The notes under the pieces were generated by a model. The model did not search any database and was not told the origin of the DNA. It worked only from the letters and a program-made list of their open reading frames with translations. From an uncultured Deferribacteres bacterium (lineage in GTDB: Bacteria > Zhuqueibacterota > JdFR-76 > DREG01): 64,000 nucleotides of DNA. Below, piece after piece: positions 27,888-37,562 of this stretch (its first letter is position 1; each line of letters starts with the position of its first letter). The position numbers and the translations under genes were made by a program. Where the stretch lies: contig CAJVYQ010000004.1 of assembly GCA_913009825.1 (NCBI GenBank), forward strand, positions 62,001-126,000. Reading direction: 5' to 3'.

Positions 27888-28075
27888 AATTTCAAGCAAG
27901 GCTAAATATGCGAATAATGATTACCATAGATACAAATTTATTATACCTCATATAGAAGCGAATGTCCGGCAGCCAATTTTTGAGGAGATTGAGTTGCAAT
28001 AACACTTGTTTTTACTGCCCCACTATTTTTAAAAATTTGTGATCTTTCAGTCCATGTTTTTATTCACTAATTTTC

Positions 28076-28136
28076 AAAGGAGGTGATAAATAAAGCAATC
28101 TATTGGTTCAATTTATCAAAATGAGAAAGGAGGTGA
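28076..28136 (+). promoter_or_regulatory. Tandem extended anti-SD complements in the susC-like 5' UTR
   Basis: AAAGGAGGTGAT (28076-28087) and AGAAAGGAGGTGA (28124-28136), both well upstream of the ATG at 28198. Confidence 0.6.
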
Positions 28137-28197
28137 GAAAAGTTTTTTTCGTCAGTAAGTAGTAGTTGAAGTTCGTAACTAACTGGAGGAGAAAGTA

Positions 28198-31100
28198 ATG
28201 AAAAAGATATTCATTGTATCATTTTGTCTTGTTTTTGCCTTATTACCGATGTTGGTACTGGGGCAACAACAGGCACTACTGGTTTCCGGGAAGGTTGTGG
28301 ATAGTGACGGCAATCCGCTTCCGGGAGCTAATGTTATAATCCAGGATTATGATATCGGCGCGGCAACCGATATTAACGGCAATTACAGTTTCAAAGTTCC
28401 GGCAAAGATGAATAAAGGCCAGGATGTGGTTGTAACCGCCCGTTTTATTGGTTACCATTCCAAAACGGCCTCAATTACGCTGAATTCCGGTGTGAAGACA
28501 TTGAATTTTACTCTTGCCGCAGATGTTTTACAGATGGACGCCATTGTGGTTACCGGCGTTAGCGAAGGCACACCGAAAAAGTTACTGCCGTTCAGTGTGT
28601 CCCGGGTGTCTGAGGAAGCGCTCCAGATGGTGCCGCAGCAGAGTCCTATCGAGAGTTTGCAGGGTAAGGTTTCCGGTGTGGATATTGTTCAAGGTTCCGG
28701 CAAACCGGGCACCGGCTCGGATATCAAAATACGTGGCGCTACAAGTATCGGCAGCGGCAATTCTCCCCTCATAGTCGTAGACGGCATTATTCTGGACGCC
28801 AGCAGTGAGGTTGATATCGATGCTCTGGACGTGGAGACTATCGAAGTGGTCAAAGGCGCTGCAGCGGCAGCTCTGTGGGGATCACGTGCTTCTGCCGGTG
28901 TGATCAATATCAAGACCAAGCGCGCCGGTAACATGGCGCTGGGTATGACAAAAATCCGGGTGAGGAGTGAAGCCGGTTACAGTCAGTTTGTTGGTTCTGT
29001 AAACGATTACCGCTCTGCCCATCATGAATTTGCGGTCACTGCCGATGGCAAACATTTTGCCGACGCCGATGGTAACCCGGTTAAAGATGAAGCCGGTAAT
29101 GTAATCACCGATCCATGGAAAGAATACCAGGCGTCTGTGTTGGATGGCAGCAATACCTCGAAGATTTTCCAGGATAATAACTGGCCTACCTCCGTTCCCA
29201 CCTTCAATCAGGTCGATCAGTTTTTCAATGCCGGCCAGTATCTGCGGAACCGCGCCGAGATCAGCCGTCATATGCAGGGCGGTAACATGCTGCTCAGTTT
29301 TGCGAACCTGCATGAACCGGGTATTATTGCCGGTGTGAAAGGATATAAGCGCAGCAATATCCGGTTGAATTTTGACCAGCGAATGACCGATAACCTGAAA
29401 TTGGGTTTGAGCGCTTATTATATGGATTCCTGGCGTGATGATCCGCAAGGTTCCCTCAACCCATTTTATTCGATGATGTTCATGTCACCCATGGCCAATT
29501 TGGAAGCAGATAATTCGGATGGAACTGCCTATCGAATCGATCCCGATCCAAAATCGTTGGAAGAGAATCCTTTGTATGCTTCCCACAACCAGGACATTGA
29601 CAACAATCGCCGGTCGTTGAATGCGGATTTTAATATCAACTGGAACCCGGTGCAATGGCTGGTTTTGAACGGCCACATGGCTTTCGACCGCAATAACCGT
29701 TTCAATACCCGTTATTATTTCAAAGGATTCAAAAGTATCGATAATCAAAACTATCCCACCGGGTACTATTCCCGATACCATTCCTTTAATAACTCGATCA
29801 ATTCCGATTTGACTGCAAAGGTGTTCAGGGATATCGGCAATTTTTCCATGAAAAACACGGTGCGCTACCATTATGAGAGTTCCGAATATCAGTCAACAAC
29901 CGCAAGCGGTTCCAATTTAGCGGTAAACGGTGTGCGGAGTCTGGGTGTGGTAGATCCTGAACAAAACAATACGTCTTCATATCAATCCATCGTTCGCTCG
30001 GTTGGTTATTACTGGGAATCAGCCGTAAATTACAAAGAAAAATATCTGAGTAATGTTCTGATACGCTATGACGGCAGTTCTCTGTTCGGTGAAGATCAAC
30101 GCTACCATCTCTATTACCGCGCCGGTTTCGGCTGGCGGTTAAGCCAGGAACCATGGTGGTTCTCTGAAAAGATCAATGAGTTTAAATTACGTGCCGCGTA
30201 CGGTACCGCCGGTAACCGGCCCGGTTTTTCCTCCCAATACGAAACCTTTTCTGTCGGTGGCGGGACCATTTCAAAAGGTAGTTTAGGAAATAAAGAATTA
30301 AAACCTGCTTTTTCAAAAGAGGCCGAAATAGGTTTGGAAATGGCGCTGTTTGATAAAATCTCACTGGAAATGGCCTATTCAAACAGAGTGACAGAAGACC
30401 AGATTTTAGGTGTACCGCTTCCTGCTTTTTTCGGGTATAGTTCACGAACGCTGAATGCCGGCACTCTGGAATCTAACACCATCGACGGAACCATCAGCGC
30501 CATGGTTTTCCAAAAACGGGATATGAGCTGGAATCTGGGACTCACATTTGCCAGAACCCGGGAGAAAATCACGAAATTAGACCGGCCTCCGTGGCGTCAG
30601 GGCGCTTATAACGCATTTTATGTGCGTGAAGGTGAAACCAATGGCATCATGTACGGTTACCGCTGGTTGGAAAACACCGGCGATCTTTCCGATCTGTCCG
30701 CAGCCGACAAGATCAATTATAACAACGGCGCTTTCCAGGTGAATAATGACGGTTATCTGGTACCGGTTGGCGAAGGAAATTCCTGGAAAAGCGGTCCTGG
30801 TTCGGATGGTATTGCCGGCACCGATGATGATTTGTGGGGCACCCCTGTGGTGGTTGGTACCGATGAAAACGGCGATCCCATTGAGATGGAATATGGCATG
30901 CCGGTGAAATATGCCAAATTGGATCCCAAGGAAGGCAGAACGGGATTTGTTCAAATCGGTAATGTGCTGCCCGATGTTTCCACCAACCTGTCGTCAACTT
31001 TCCGTTGGAAAGGGTTAACCGTTTACGGTCTGGTCAGCGCTGTTTTTGGCGGCAGTATTTACAACGGAACCCGCCAGTGGTGTTATCGTGAACTGCGGCA

Positions 31101-31458
31101 CACCAATGTGGATCAATTCGGCAAACCGGAAGCTGAAAAGAAGCCGATCGGTTACTACAGTAAATTGTACGATACCAACAAAACCAATAAAGAATTTGTT
31201 GAAAGCGGCAGTTATCTGAAATTGCGTGAAGTTACCGTGTCTTACCGGTTCGGTAAAAGTTTCCTCACCGGTTTTGCCGGCGGTTTCCTGAGTAATGTTT
31301 TCCAAAGTGTTTCTCTGGGTTTGATTGGCCGGAATCTGATTACCATCACAAACTATGAGGGATTTGATCCAGAAGTCGGCAGCGTTGAATACCGCGTGGA
31401 TAATTTTGCTTATCCGCATTTCAGGCAAGTCACCGCATTTGTTGAATTTGAGTTATAG
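28198..31458 (+). CDS. SusC/RagA-family TonB-linked outer-membrane receptor
   Basis: CarboxypepD_reg-like domain VSGKVVDSDGNPLPGANVIIQ; plug GATSIGSGNSPLIVVDGIILD, GAAAAALWGSRASAGVINIKTK. Confidence 0.95.
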   Translation: MKKIFIVSFCLVFALLPMLVLGQQQALLVSGKVVDSDGNPLPGANVIIQDYDIGAATDINGNYSFKVPAKMNKGQDVVVTARFIGYHSKTASITLNSGVKTLNFTLAADVLQMDAIVVTGVSEGTPKKLLPFSVSRVSEEALQMVPQQSPIESLQGKVSGVDIVQGSGKPGTGSDIKIRGATSIGSGNSPLIVVDGIILDASSEVDIDALDVETIEVVKGAAAAALWGSRASAGVINIKTKRAGNMALGMTKIRVRSEAGYSQFVGSVNDYRSAHHEFAVTADGKHFADADGNPVKDEAGNVITDPWKEYQASVLDGSNTSKIFQDNNWPTSVPTFNQVDQFFNAGQYLRNRAEISRHMQGGNMLLSFANLHEPGIIAGVKGYKRSNIRLNFDQRMTDNLKLGLSAYYMDSWRDDPQGSLNPFYSMMFMSPMANLEADNSDGTAYRIDPDPKSLEENPLYASHNQDIDNNRRSLNADFNINWNPVQWLVLNGHMAFDRNNRFNTRYYFKGFKSIDNQNYPTGYYSRYHSFNNSINSDLTAKVFRDIGNFSMKNTVRYHYESSEYQSTTASGSNLAVNGVRSLGVVDPEQNNTSSYQSIVRSVGYYWESAVNYKEKYLSNVLIRYDGSSLFGEDQRYHLYYRAGFGWRLSQEPWWFSEKINEFKLRAAYGTAGNRPGFSSQYETFSVGGGTISKGSLGNKELKPAFSKEAEIGLEMALFDKISLEMAYSNRVTEDQILGVPLPAFFGYSSRTLNAGTLESNTIDGTISAMVFQKRDMSWNLGLTFARTREKITKLDRPPWRQGAYNAFYVREGETNGIMYGYRWLENTGDLSDLSAADKINYNNGAFQVNNDGYLVPVGEGNSWKSGPGSDGIAGTDDDLWGTPVVVGTDENGDPIEMEYGMPVKYAKLDPKEGRTGFVQIGNVLPDVSTNLSSTFRWKGLTVYGLVSAVFGGSIYNGTRQWCYRELRHTNVDQFGKPEAEKKPIGYYSKLYDTNKTNKEFVESGSYLKLREVTVSYRFGKSFLTGFAGGFLSNVFQSVSLGLIGRNLITITNYEGFDPEVGSVEYRVDNFAYPHFRQVTAFVEFEL

Positions 31459-31469
31459 AAGGAGGCATT

Positions 31470-33068
31470 ATGAAACTGATAAAATATATTGCATTAAGCG
31501 TAGCGCCGCTCCTGATTCTTTTTCTGGTTTTCGGCTGCTCGCCCGATCTGTCGGTGACAAACCAGAACGCTCCGGATAAAGAACGTGCCTTGTCCAATCC
31601 CAATGACGTGGAGAAGCTGGCTGGCGGTTCTTTTAAGGAATTCTGGTGGTCACAAACCCAGTATTACGGTCCTCCCTGGTCGCTTTCTACCATGGCCGAT
31701 GAGTTTTCCTCTTCCTGGGGCAACTCCGGCATGCGGGACCTTTCTTCGGAACCGAGAAAAGCATGGGATAACTCTTCGTCTTATGGCTATCGGGTTGTCT
31801 CACGTAATGCATGGCGGTATTGTTATAAAGCTATATCCAATGCCAGTGATGCCATGGGTCAGATCAATGCCGGCTTGATAATTACCGATGCCGATGGTAA
31901 TGACCAGACAACGCGTTTGAAAGCCTGGTGTAAATTTATTCAGGGCATCAGTCTGGGATTTCTTGGCCAGTATTTTGATAAAGCGTTTATTATCGATGAG
32001 ACGGTAAACCTGGAAGCCGGCACCCCGCCAACGGCGCCGTACATGGAGGTGCATGAGGCCGGCATGCAAAAATTGGCTGAATGTATTCAACTCTCTGACA
32101 ATAACAGTTTCGATATACCGGAAGAATGGTGGCCGGGCAATAATTTCAGCAATGTGGATCTGGCCAAACTGGCTCATTCATTCATTGCCCGCTACGAAGC
32201 CGGCGTAGCCCGGGATCCGGCCGAACGAACTGCCCGGGATTGGGCCGGCATTGCCTCACATGCCGCCCAGGGTATTACAGAAGATTTCGGTTCGGACAAT
32301 GACGGCGATAACTGGTATTCCTATCTTCATGGCCTTTTCAGCAATAACACCTGGTGCCGTACCGATTATAAACTGATCGGGCCTGCGGATACCTCCGGCG
32401 CCTTCAAGGGCTGGTTAGATTCGCCTGTCGCGGATCGAAATTATATTCAAATCCACACTAATGATGCCCGTGTAACCGGCGGCACCTGGGATTCCGATGG
32501 TAAATATTTCCGTTATTACGGCAACTGCGCTTTCCGCGCCAATCGCGGTACTTATCATTTCTCTTACTACCACAGCTACAAATATATCGACTATTACAAA
32601 AACGGTTATGTGGGCTGGGCTCATATTATGAGTGTTGCGGAGATGGATTTTCTGCGTGCGGAAGCGGCACTGCGCCAGGGAGATGCCCAAACCGCGGTGG
32701 ATCTGATCAACAAATATCATGTGGGTATCGGTGAAATGGCTCCGGTTACTGCGGCTATTCCTGTCGGGAATCCCGGTGACCTGCGGGATGCCCGTCCGGA
32801 CATCGGTGACTTTGGCAATTCTCTGTGGGCTGTGATGAAATATGAAAAAGGTATAGAAATTGCCCAAAAGAATTGCGGCGTGGCTTGGACCGATCGCCGT
32901 GGCTGGGGTACGCTGGTTTCCGGCACACCCATTCACTTTCCGATTCCCGGCGAAGAACTTGAGGTGTTGCAGATGGGTAATTACACTTTTGGTGGTGTTG
33001 GCGGAGAAGGAGCCGCGCCCAAAATGCTGGCGCCCATGCCGCCGAAGATGGATATGATCAAGTATTAA
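31470..33068 (+). CDS. SusD/RagB-family lipoprotein
   Basis: Lipobox region LFLVFGCSPDLS; EMDFLRAEAALRQGDAQTAVDLINK; adjacent to SusC. Confidence 0.9.
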   Translation: MKLIKYIALSVAPLLILFLVFGCSPDLSVTNQNAPDKERALSNPNDVEKLAGGSFKEFWWSQTQYYGPPWSLSTMADEFSSSWGNSGMRDLSSEPRKAWDNSSSYGYRVVSRNAWRYCYKAISNASDAMGQINAGLIITDADGNDQTTRLKAWCKFIQGISLGFLGQYFDKAFIIDETVNLEAGTPPTAPYMEVHEAGMQKLAECIQLSDNNSFDIPEEWWPGNNFSNVDLAKLAHSFIARYEAGVARDPAERTARDWAGIASHAAQGITEDFGSDNDGDNWYSYLHGLFSNNTWCRTDYKLIGPADTSGAFKGWLDSPVADRNYIQIHTNDARVTGGTWDSDGKYFRYYGNCAFRANRGTYHFSYYHSYKYIDYYKNGYVGWAHIMSVAEMDFLRAEAALRQGDAQTAVDLINKYHVGIGEMAPVTAAIPVGNPGDLRDARPDIGDFGNSLWAVMKYEKGIEIAQKNCGVAWTDRRGWGTLVSGTPIHFPIPGEELEVLQMGNYTFGGVGGEGAAPKMLAPMPPKMDMIKY

Positions 33069-33107
33069 AAATTTTCGCTTGTAAATATTCATCCTGATGT
33101 AACAGTG

Positions 33108-33145
33108 TGAGGGTCATCCCGGATTATCGGAGTGACCCTCATTTA
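33108..33145 (+). terminator. Terminator-like hairpin after susD-like gene
   Basis: TGAGGGTCA...TGACCCTCA followed by a T-rich tract. Confidence 0.65.
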
Positions 33146-33172
33146 TTTTTCTATTTCAAGGAGATTGCGATT

Positions 33173-33670
33173 ATGAAGAAAATGCTTGTTGTTCTTTCAA
33201 TCCTTTTATTGCTTTTTGGTTTTCTGAGTTGTTCGTCTACCAAAAGTGGCAAAACCAAGTCAAATCCGGTGCGGTTTAAAGATAGAATCGGCCGGGTTAC
33301 CAAGGTTGATTTTCAAAATAAATCCAGGACTGTTTTGGTAGGCAGACATCATTTCCAGTATGAACGTGAAGAAAACAGCGAAGGCCAATTGTACGTAGAA
33401 ACCTTGTGGCGGTTCCGCGCCCCCTTTGATGATGAGTTGGCATCCGGTGTTACGGAAGCAAGATCCAAAATTATACTAACCGCCTACCCCAGAGAACTTA
33501 CTCGTCCCGCCGGTCTTTGGGTAGCAAGTATGGAGGGAAGAAACGAAGTGAAATTAGAAGGCGGACAGGGTTGGGTCACATTGCCCCTGACCGAAGGAGC
33601 AAAAAAATATTTTAAAAATATCGCAGAAGACTTACGAATCGAATACAGAATGGGTGTGCGAGAGTTTTAA
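33173..33670 (+). CDS. Small lipoprotein of unknown function
   Basis: MKKMLVVLSILLLLFGFLSCSS lipobox; SD AAGGAGAT upstream. Confidence 0.7.
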   Translation: MKKMLVVLSILLLLFGFLSCSSTKSGKTKSNPVRFKDRIGRVTKVDFQNKSRTVLVGRHHFQYEREENSEGQLYVETLWRFRAPFDDELASGVTEARSKIILTAYPRELTRPAGLWVASMEGRNEVKLEGGQGWVTLPLTEGAKKYFKNIAEDLRIEYRMGVREF

Positions 33671-33714
33671 ATCGTGTTTATGATATTTTTCCTGGATAAC
33701 AAAATTTTCAGTCT

Positions 33715-33812
33715 TCAACCGTCCCTACGGGACGGTATAAATTTTGTTCTTTATTGCCCACCAATGAATTGGCGGGCAATTCCCGTTAATCCCTTCGGGA
33801 TTATTTAAAGTG
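33715..33812. repeat. Cluster of short palindromes in intergenic DNA
   Basis: CCGTCCCTACGGGACGG, TTGCCCACCAATGAATTGGCGGGCAA, AATCCCTTCGGGATT. Confidence 0.6.
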
Positions 33813-34320
33813 CAATATGGTGTTTCAAAAAAACAACCGTTACAAAATTAATTCGGCTTTTTATCATTCGTGTGGCTGAATTTATGAGTCGTTTCGTCCG
33901 TTATCGAAAGTATATCTTCTCATTTACACCGGAAGATGATGCAAAGACGGCCTGAGCAATTACAGGAAAAACCCGGTGTTCCGGTAATTATTATGCGCAT
34001 CAAACACCGGTAACAAATTTATCCAAGTTACCCACACAAAATGATGAAGAACCCATTTTTTACTGTTTTGTACTATATTTGCAACACCCTCCTGTGCAGG
34101 CAGGATATAAATCCTTCCTGAAAAATATATGAACGGTTATCTTTTTTTGGTTTTCTCTTCGATCTATTATTTTGCCATAAATTTGGCCCAATCAGTTTGA
34201 TAAATTGACAACTCAAATCACAATCACTCAATCCGGAAAATTCTTTGCATTTATGTCTCCAATGAATTAAATTCACTTTTTAAATTTGTGAGAAAAAACC
34301 ATAAAAATCAACAGGAGAAT

Positions 34321-34395
34321 ATAACAGAATTTACCGGTAAAACCGCATTGATCAACGGCGTCGCCATGGGAATAGGTGCTGAATTTGCCCGCCTG
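34321..34395 (+). pseudogene. Short-chain dehydrogenase/reductase N-terminal remnant
   Basis: Translation EFTGKTALINGVAMGIGAEFARL resembles the SDR TGxxxGIG nucleotide-binding segment; no continuation. Confidence 0.65.
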
Positions 34396-34440
34396 CCGCC
34401 AGGGTGTAAATCCTGAACCGGCGGATATACCAGCTCTTCA

Positions 34441-36684
34441 TTAAAAATGACTGTTAACCGTAAATACAAAATTGCGCATGGGCGCTAAGTTACGCTCCAC
34501 TTCTGTGTAATTGTAATTCAACAGATTATTGGCGCGCACGGAGAGTTGCAAATTAGTGGAAAGTTGTGCTTCAAAATAGATGTCTATTACGCGCTGGTCG
34601 ATACGGATGTCGTTGATGTAAGCCAGGACTTCATCAAACCGGCTGATGTAGCGGTAATCCAGACCTAATAAAAATTGGCGGTAACGGCCGTTGATGGAAG
34701 CCTGAAAAAGATGTTTGGGGCGATAAGCCAGTGTGGACGAAGGCGTGTGTGAAAAATCGTCCAACGAAAAAGTGGTGGGAATTTCTCCCAATCTCCGTGC
34801 ATCCAGATAGGTGTAACCTGCATTCACCGATATCCGTTTCTGCCAAAAATTGGTTTTTACTGAAATTTCCAGCCCCTGTATTTGTGTTTCTGCCAGATTG
34901 TCCAATTGGATGACCGGTTTGGGAATGAACGATTCCAACTCGATGAATAGTGTCGGTTCGATCATATTTTGATAATGATTGCGAAAAACAGCCGCATCGA
35001 TCATCAGGCCGCTGCCGAGAATCTGGTGCAAACCTAATTCGTAGGAGTTAACCGATTCTGCCTGCAAATTCAGGTTGGGCCTCACTTCAAACCCGGAAAC
35101 GATGGTGTTGGTGAAAATTTCCGCAATGGAAGCGGCGCGAAACCCTTTGCCGGCCGAAAGACGAATGGCGGAAAAGGGCGAAGGTTGGACCACAATCCCC
35201 AATTTGGGACTGAACTGGTCCTCAGAGAACAGGTCTTTCATTTGGTGGTGATCATAGCGGCCGCCTACTGTGATGCGCAACGGTTCGGCAAATTTAAATT
35301 CGTCCTGCAGGTAACCGGCGATGTCGTAGGCGAACGGGTTGCCGAACATAGAAGAGTGGGTTTGGTAGTAGGTAAACTCGCTGCCACCGGTGATGTTGTG
35401 GCGGACAGTGGGTTGATATTCTATCTGAATCTCCTGCTGCAGTTTGCTGGTTTTGGCGTAATCGTTATTGTCGTGGAAAAAATCCTGCCAACTGTTGCGG
35501 TAAAGGGACGACTTGCTGATCAGCGCCAGATTACTGCGCAGCATGGTTTTGAACGTGAGGTGGGTAATGAATTTTCCGGAATGAATTTTATCGCCGATGC
35601 TTTCCGGCGAAATACGCAGCGGATCGTTGGTGGCCGGGCCTTTCCAGGTAAGAATGTTGCCGTGATTGTTGAAGGTATAGTCGGTCATCAGAATGAAATG
35701 GGATTGTGGTGAAAAACGATAGTGAAATTTGCCAAAACCATTCCAGATTTTGTATTGTCCGTTCTGCCGGTACCCGGTCGAGGTTTTTCTCCCCGCCGAC
35801 AGGATCATGCTCAATTTACCGGTTTTGCGGGAATGGGACACGTCAATGGCGTTAAATTGCAACATACGATCGGTAAATTTCCAGGATGAGTAGGATGGGT
35901 CATCGTAATATCCCCAGGAAATCCGGCTGCGGGTTACCGGCGTTGTCGTCGGTTCTTTGGTGATCAGATTGATGATGCCGCCCATGGCATTGGAACCGTA
36001 GAGTGCGGAACCGGCGCCTTTGACCACTTCTACGCGGGCGATTTCGGTTGGCGGCAGTGCGTCCCAGTTGATGCCGCCGGTATCTCCGGCGATGGCGGGA
36101 ACGCCATCTAACAAAATCAGCACTCTGCTGCCGGCGCCTTTATTATAGCCTGTTGAACCGCGGATATTCACCTGGTCGTCGGTCATGTAAAGTCCCGGTA
36201 TAAAGCGCAGCGCATCCTGGATAGTGATACTGTTTTTTTGCCTGATTTCCTGGTCGGACAACACTGCGATGCTGACAGGTGAATCCTGCACTCGCTGAAT
36301 GGATTTATTCGCGGTGACAATCAGTTCCGGGGCCAGGATGAACGTTGATTTCAATTTGACGTCGAGTTTCGTAGTTTGATTTACGCCGATGAATGTGTTG
36401 TCAAAAACGCCCGGTTTGTAGCCGATCATGGAAATGAGAATATTGTACCTGCCGTTCGGTACATTTTCCAACACAAAAAAACCGTTTTTATCGCTGATGG
36501 TGCCCAGGGTTGTGGCTTTTAAAATGATGTTTGCGCCGGGCAAAGGCTCCCCGCTTTCGGCATCCACTACCCGCCCTTTTAAAGTTCCCTGTGCGATGCT
36601 GCTGTTTCCTGTCTGCGGGATTGTCAGGATAATCAACCAAACCAAAGGAAGGATCGTTTTATTTTTCAGGATTTTTCGTGTCAT
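34441..36684 (-). CDS. TonB-dependent outer-membrane receptor with CarboxypepD_reg-like N-terminal domain
   Basis: GRVVDAESGEPLPGANIILKATTLGT; plug VRVLILLDGVPAIAGD-like, VEVVKGAGSALYGSNAMGGIINLITK. Confidence 0.93.
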   Translation of the reverse strand: MTRKILKNKTILPLVWLIILTIPQTGNSSIAQGTLKGRVVDAESGEPLPGANIILKATTLGTISDKNGFFVLENVPNGRYNILISMIGYKPGVFDNTFIGVNQTTKLDVKLKSTFILAPELIVTANKSIQRVQDSPVSIAVLSDQEIRQKNSITIQDALRFIPGLYMTDDQVNIRGSTGYNKGAGSRVLILLDGVPAIAGDTGGINWDALPPTEIARVEVVKGAGSALYGSNAMGGIINLITKEPTTTPVTRSRISWGYYDDPSYSSWKFTDRMLQFNAIDVSHSRKTGKLSMILSAGRKTSTGYRQNGQYKIWNGFGKFHYRFSPQSHFILMTDYTFNNHGNILTWKGPATNDPLRISPESIGDKIHSGKFITHLTFKTMLRSNLALISKSSLYRNSWQDFFHDNNDYAKTSKLQQEIQIEYQPTVRHNITGGSEFTYYQTHSSMFGNPFAYDIAGYLQDEFKFAEPLRITVGGRYDHHQMKDLFSEDQFSPKLGIVVQPSPFSAIRLSAGKGFRAASIAEIFTNTIVSGFEVRPNLNLQAESVNSYELGLHQILGSGLMIDAAVFRNHYQNMIEPTLFIELESFIPKPVIQLDNLAETQIQGLEISVKTNFWQKRISVNAGYTYLDARRLGEIPTTFSLDDFSHTPSSTLAYRPKHLFQASINGRYRQFLLGLDYRYISRFDEVLAYINDIRIDQRVIDIYFEAQLSTNLQLSVRANNLLNYNYTEVERNLAPMRNFVFTVNSHF

Positions 36685-36709
36685 GCGCCATTCCGGTTGC
36701 AGAGTTGTT

Positions 36710-36730
36710 GGTCGACGAGGCTTGTCGACC
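36710..36730. repeat. Hairpin GGTCGACgaggcttGTCGACC
   Basis: Perfect 7-bp inverted repeat, 7-nt loop. Confidence 0.6.
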
Positions 36731-36738
36731 TCCTATTT

Positions 36739-36884
36739 AGAGTCTGTCCGAAAATTCCCGTTTTTGTCATTTCGACCGACGGGAGAAATCTGTTTAACCT
36801 ATTGATTTATCGTGGCATACAGATTCCTAGACTTCGCTTTGCTCCGCTCGGAATGACAAGTTTTACCGGTTTTCGGACAGACTC
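36739..36884. mobile_element. F1-type element, variant copy
   Basis: AGAGTCTGTCCGAAAA...TTTTCGGACAGACTC; interior GTCATTTCGACCGACGGGAGAAATCTG...CTCGGAATGACAAG; no clean TSD recognised. Confidence 0.75.
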
Positions 36885-37336
36885 AAATTACCTAATTTAT
36901 TAAAATCGGCAGTGATGTTTATATTGGCAACAATTTTTTCTTTTTCCACAACTAAATTCGGTTGATCGTATTCGCCGATAATTTTCAGAGGATGAGTTTT
37001 TGAATTGTAGATAACGGCAATCCATTGGTAAACGCCGGGTTCCAGTTCCACAGTAAAATCGTATTTGGCTACCCTGGCCGGGACCGGATCACCAATTTTA
37101 GCATTGAACAGAGCTACCAAAATATCGTTCACGTTTTCAGATCTCGGTTTTTGCTGAAAACAGAGGATACGCACCCATTCCATATTTTCCGGCCAATTCC
37201 CAACAAATGTTACCGTACCGCTGATTCCGGTGATTTGGACAGGGTGTAAACCGTGTTGATAATTACAGGAACTCAAGAATACAACAAGAGTGATAAATAA
37301 AAATGCTGCTGATCGTTTAAATTTTTTGGATAACAT
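36863..37336 (-). CDS. Small lipoprotein, unknown function; C-terminus and stop lie in the F1-type element
   Basis: LFITLVVFLSSCNYQHGLHP lipobox; C-term GNLSLSENR* read from the TIR. Confidence 0.65.
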   Translation of the reverse strand: MLSKKFKRSAAFLFITLVVFLSSCNYQHGLHPVQITGISGTVTFVGNWPENMEWVRILCFQQKPRSENVNDILVALFNAKIGDPVPARVAKYDFTVELEPGVYQWIAVIYNSKTHPLKIIGEYDQPNLVVEKEKIVANINITADFNKLGNLSLSENR

Positions 37337-37507
37337 TTAATTTATTCATAACTGTAATTTCTAGTTCAGAGTGCCTTAAGGGAACTAAAGTTAATATTAC
37401 TAACAATCAAATCTTTGAAAAGAACAATTCAAGTTTAAGTTATTTATATTATTTGCTTTAGTCAATTTAAATTTTAGTTCACTTAAAACTTTAATTATCC
37501 ATAAAAA

Positions 37508-37533
37508 ATGGCCTTAGATTAATCTAAGGCCAT
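37508..37533. terminator. Terminator-like hairpin 3' of the OmpP1-like gene
   Basis: ATGGCCTTAGATTAATCTAAGGCCAT perfect palindrome flanked by A/T tracts. Confidence 0.75.
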
Positions 37534-37562
37534 TATGTAAAAAAATGAAAATCGTTCCCCAA

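Noticed and set aside
28121-28162. 13-aa ORF MRKEVRKVFFVSK in the susC-like leader as a leader peptide
   Set aside because: Nearest SD is 37 nt upstream of its ATG, and the ORF is a direct consequence of the second AGAAAGGAGGTGA motif; no evidence of translation
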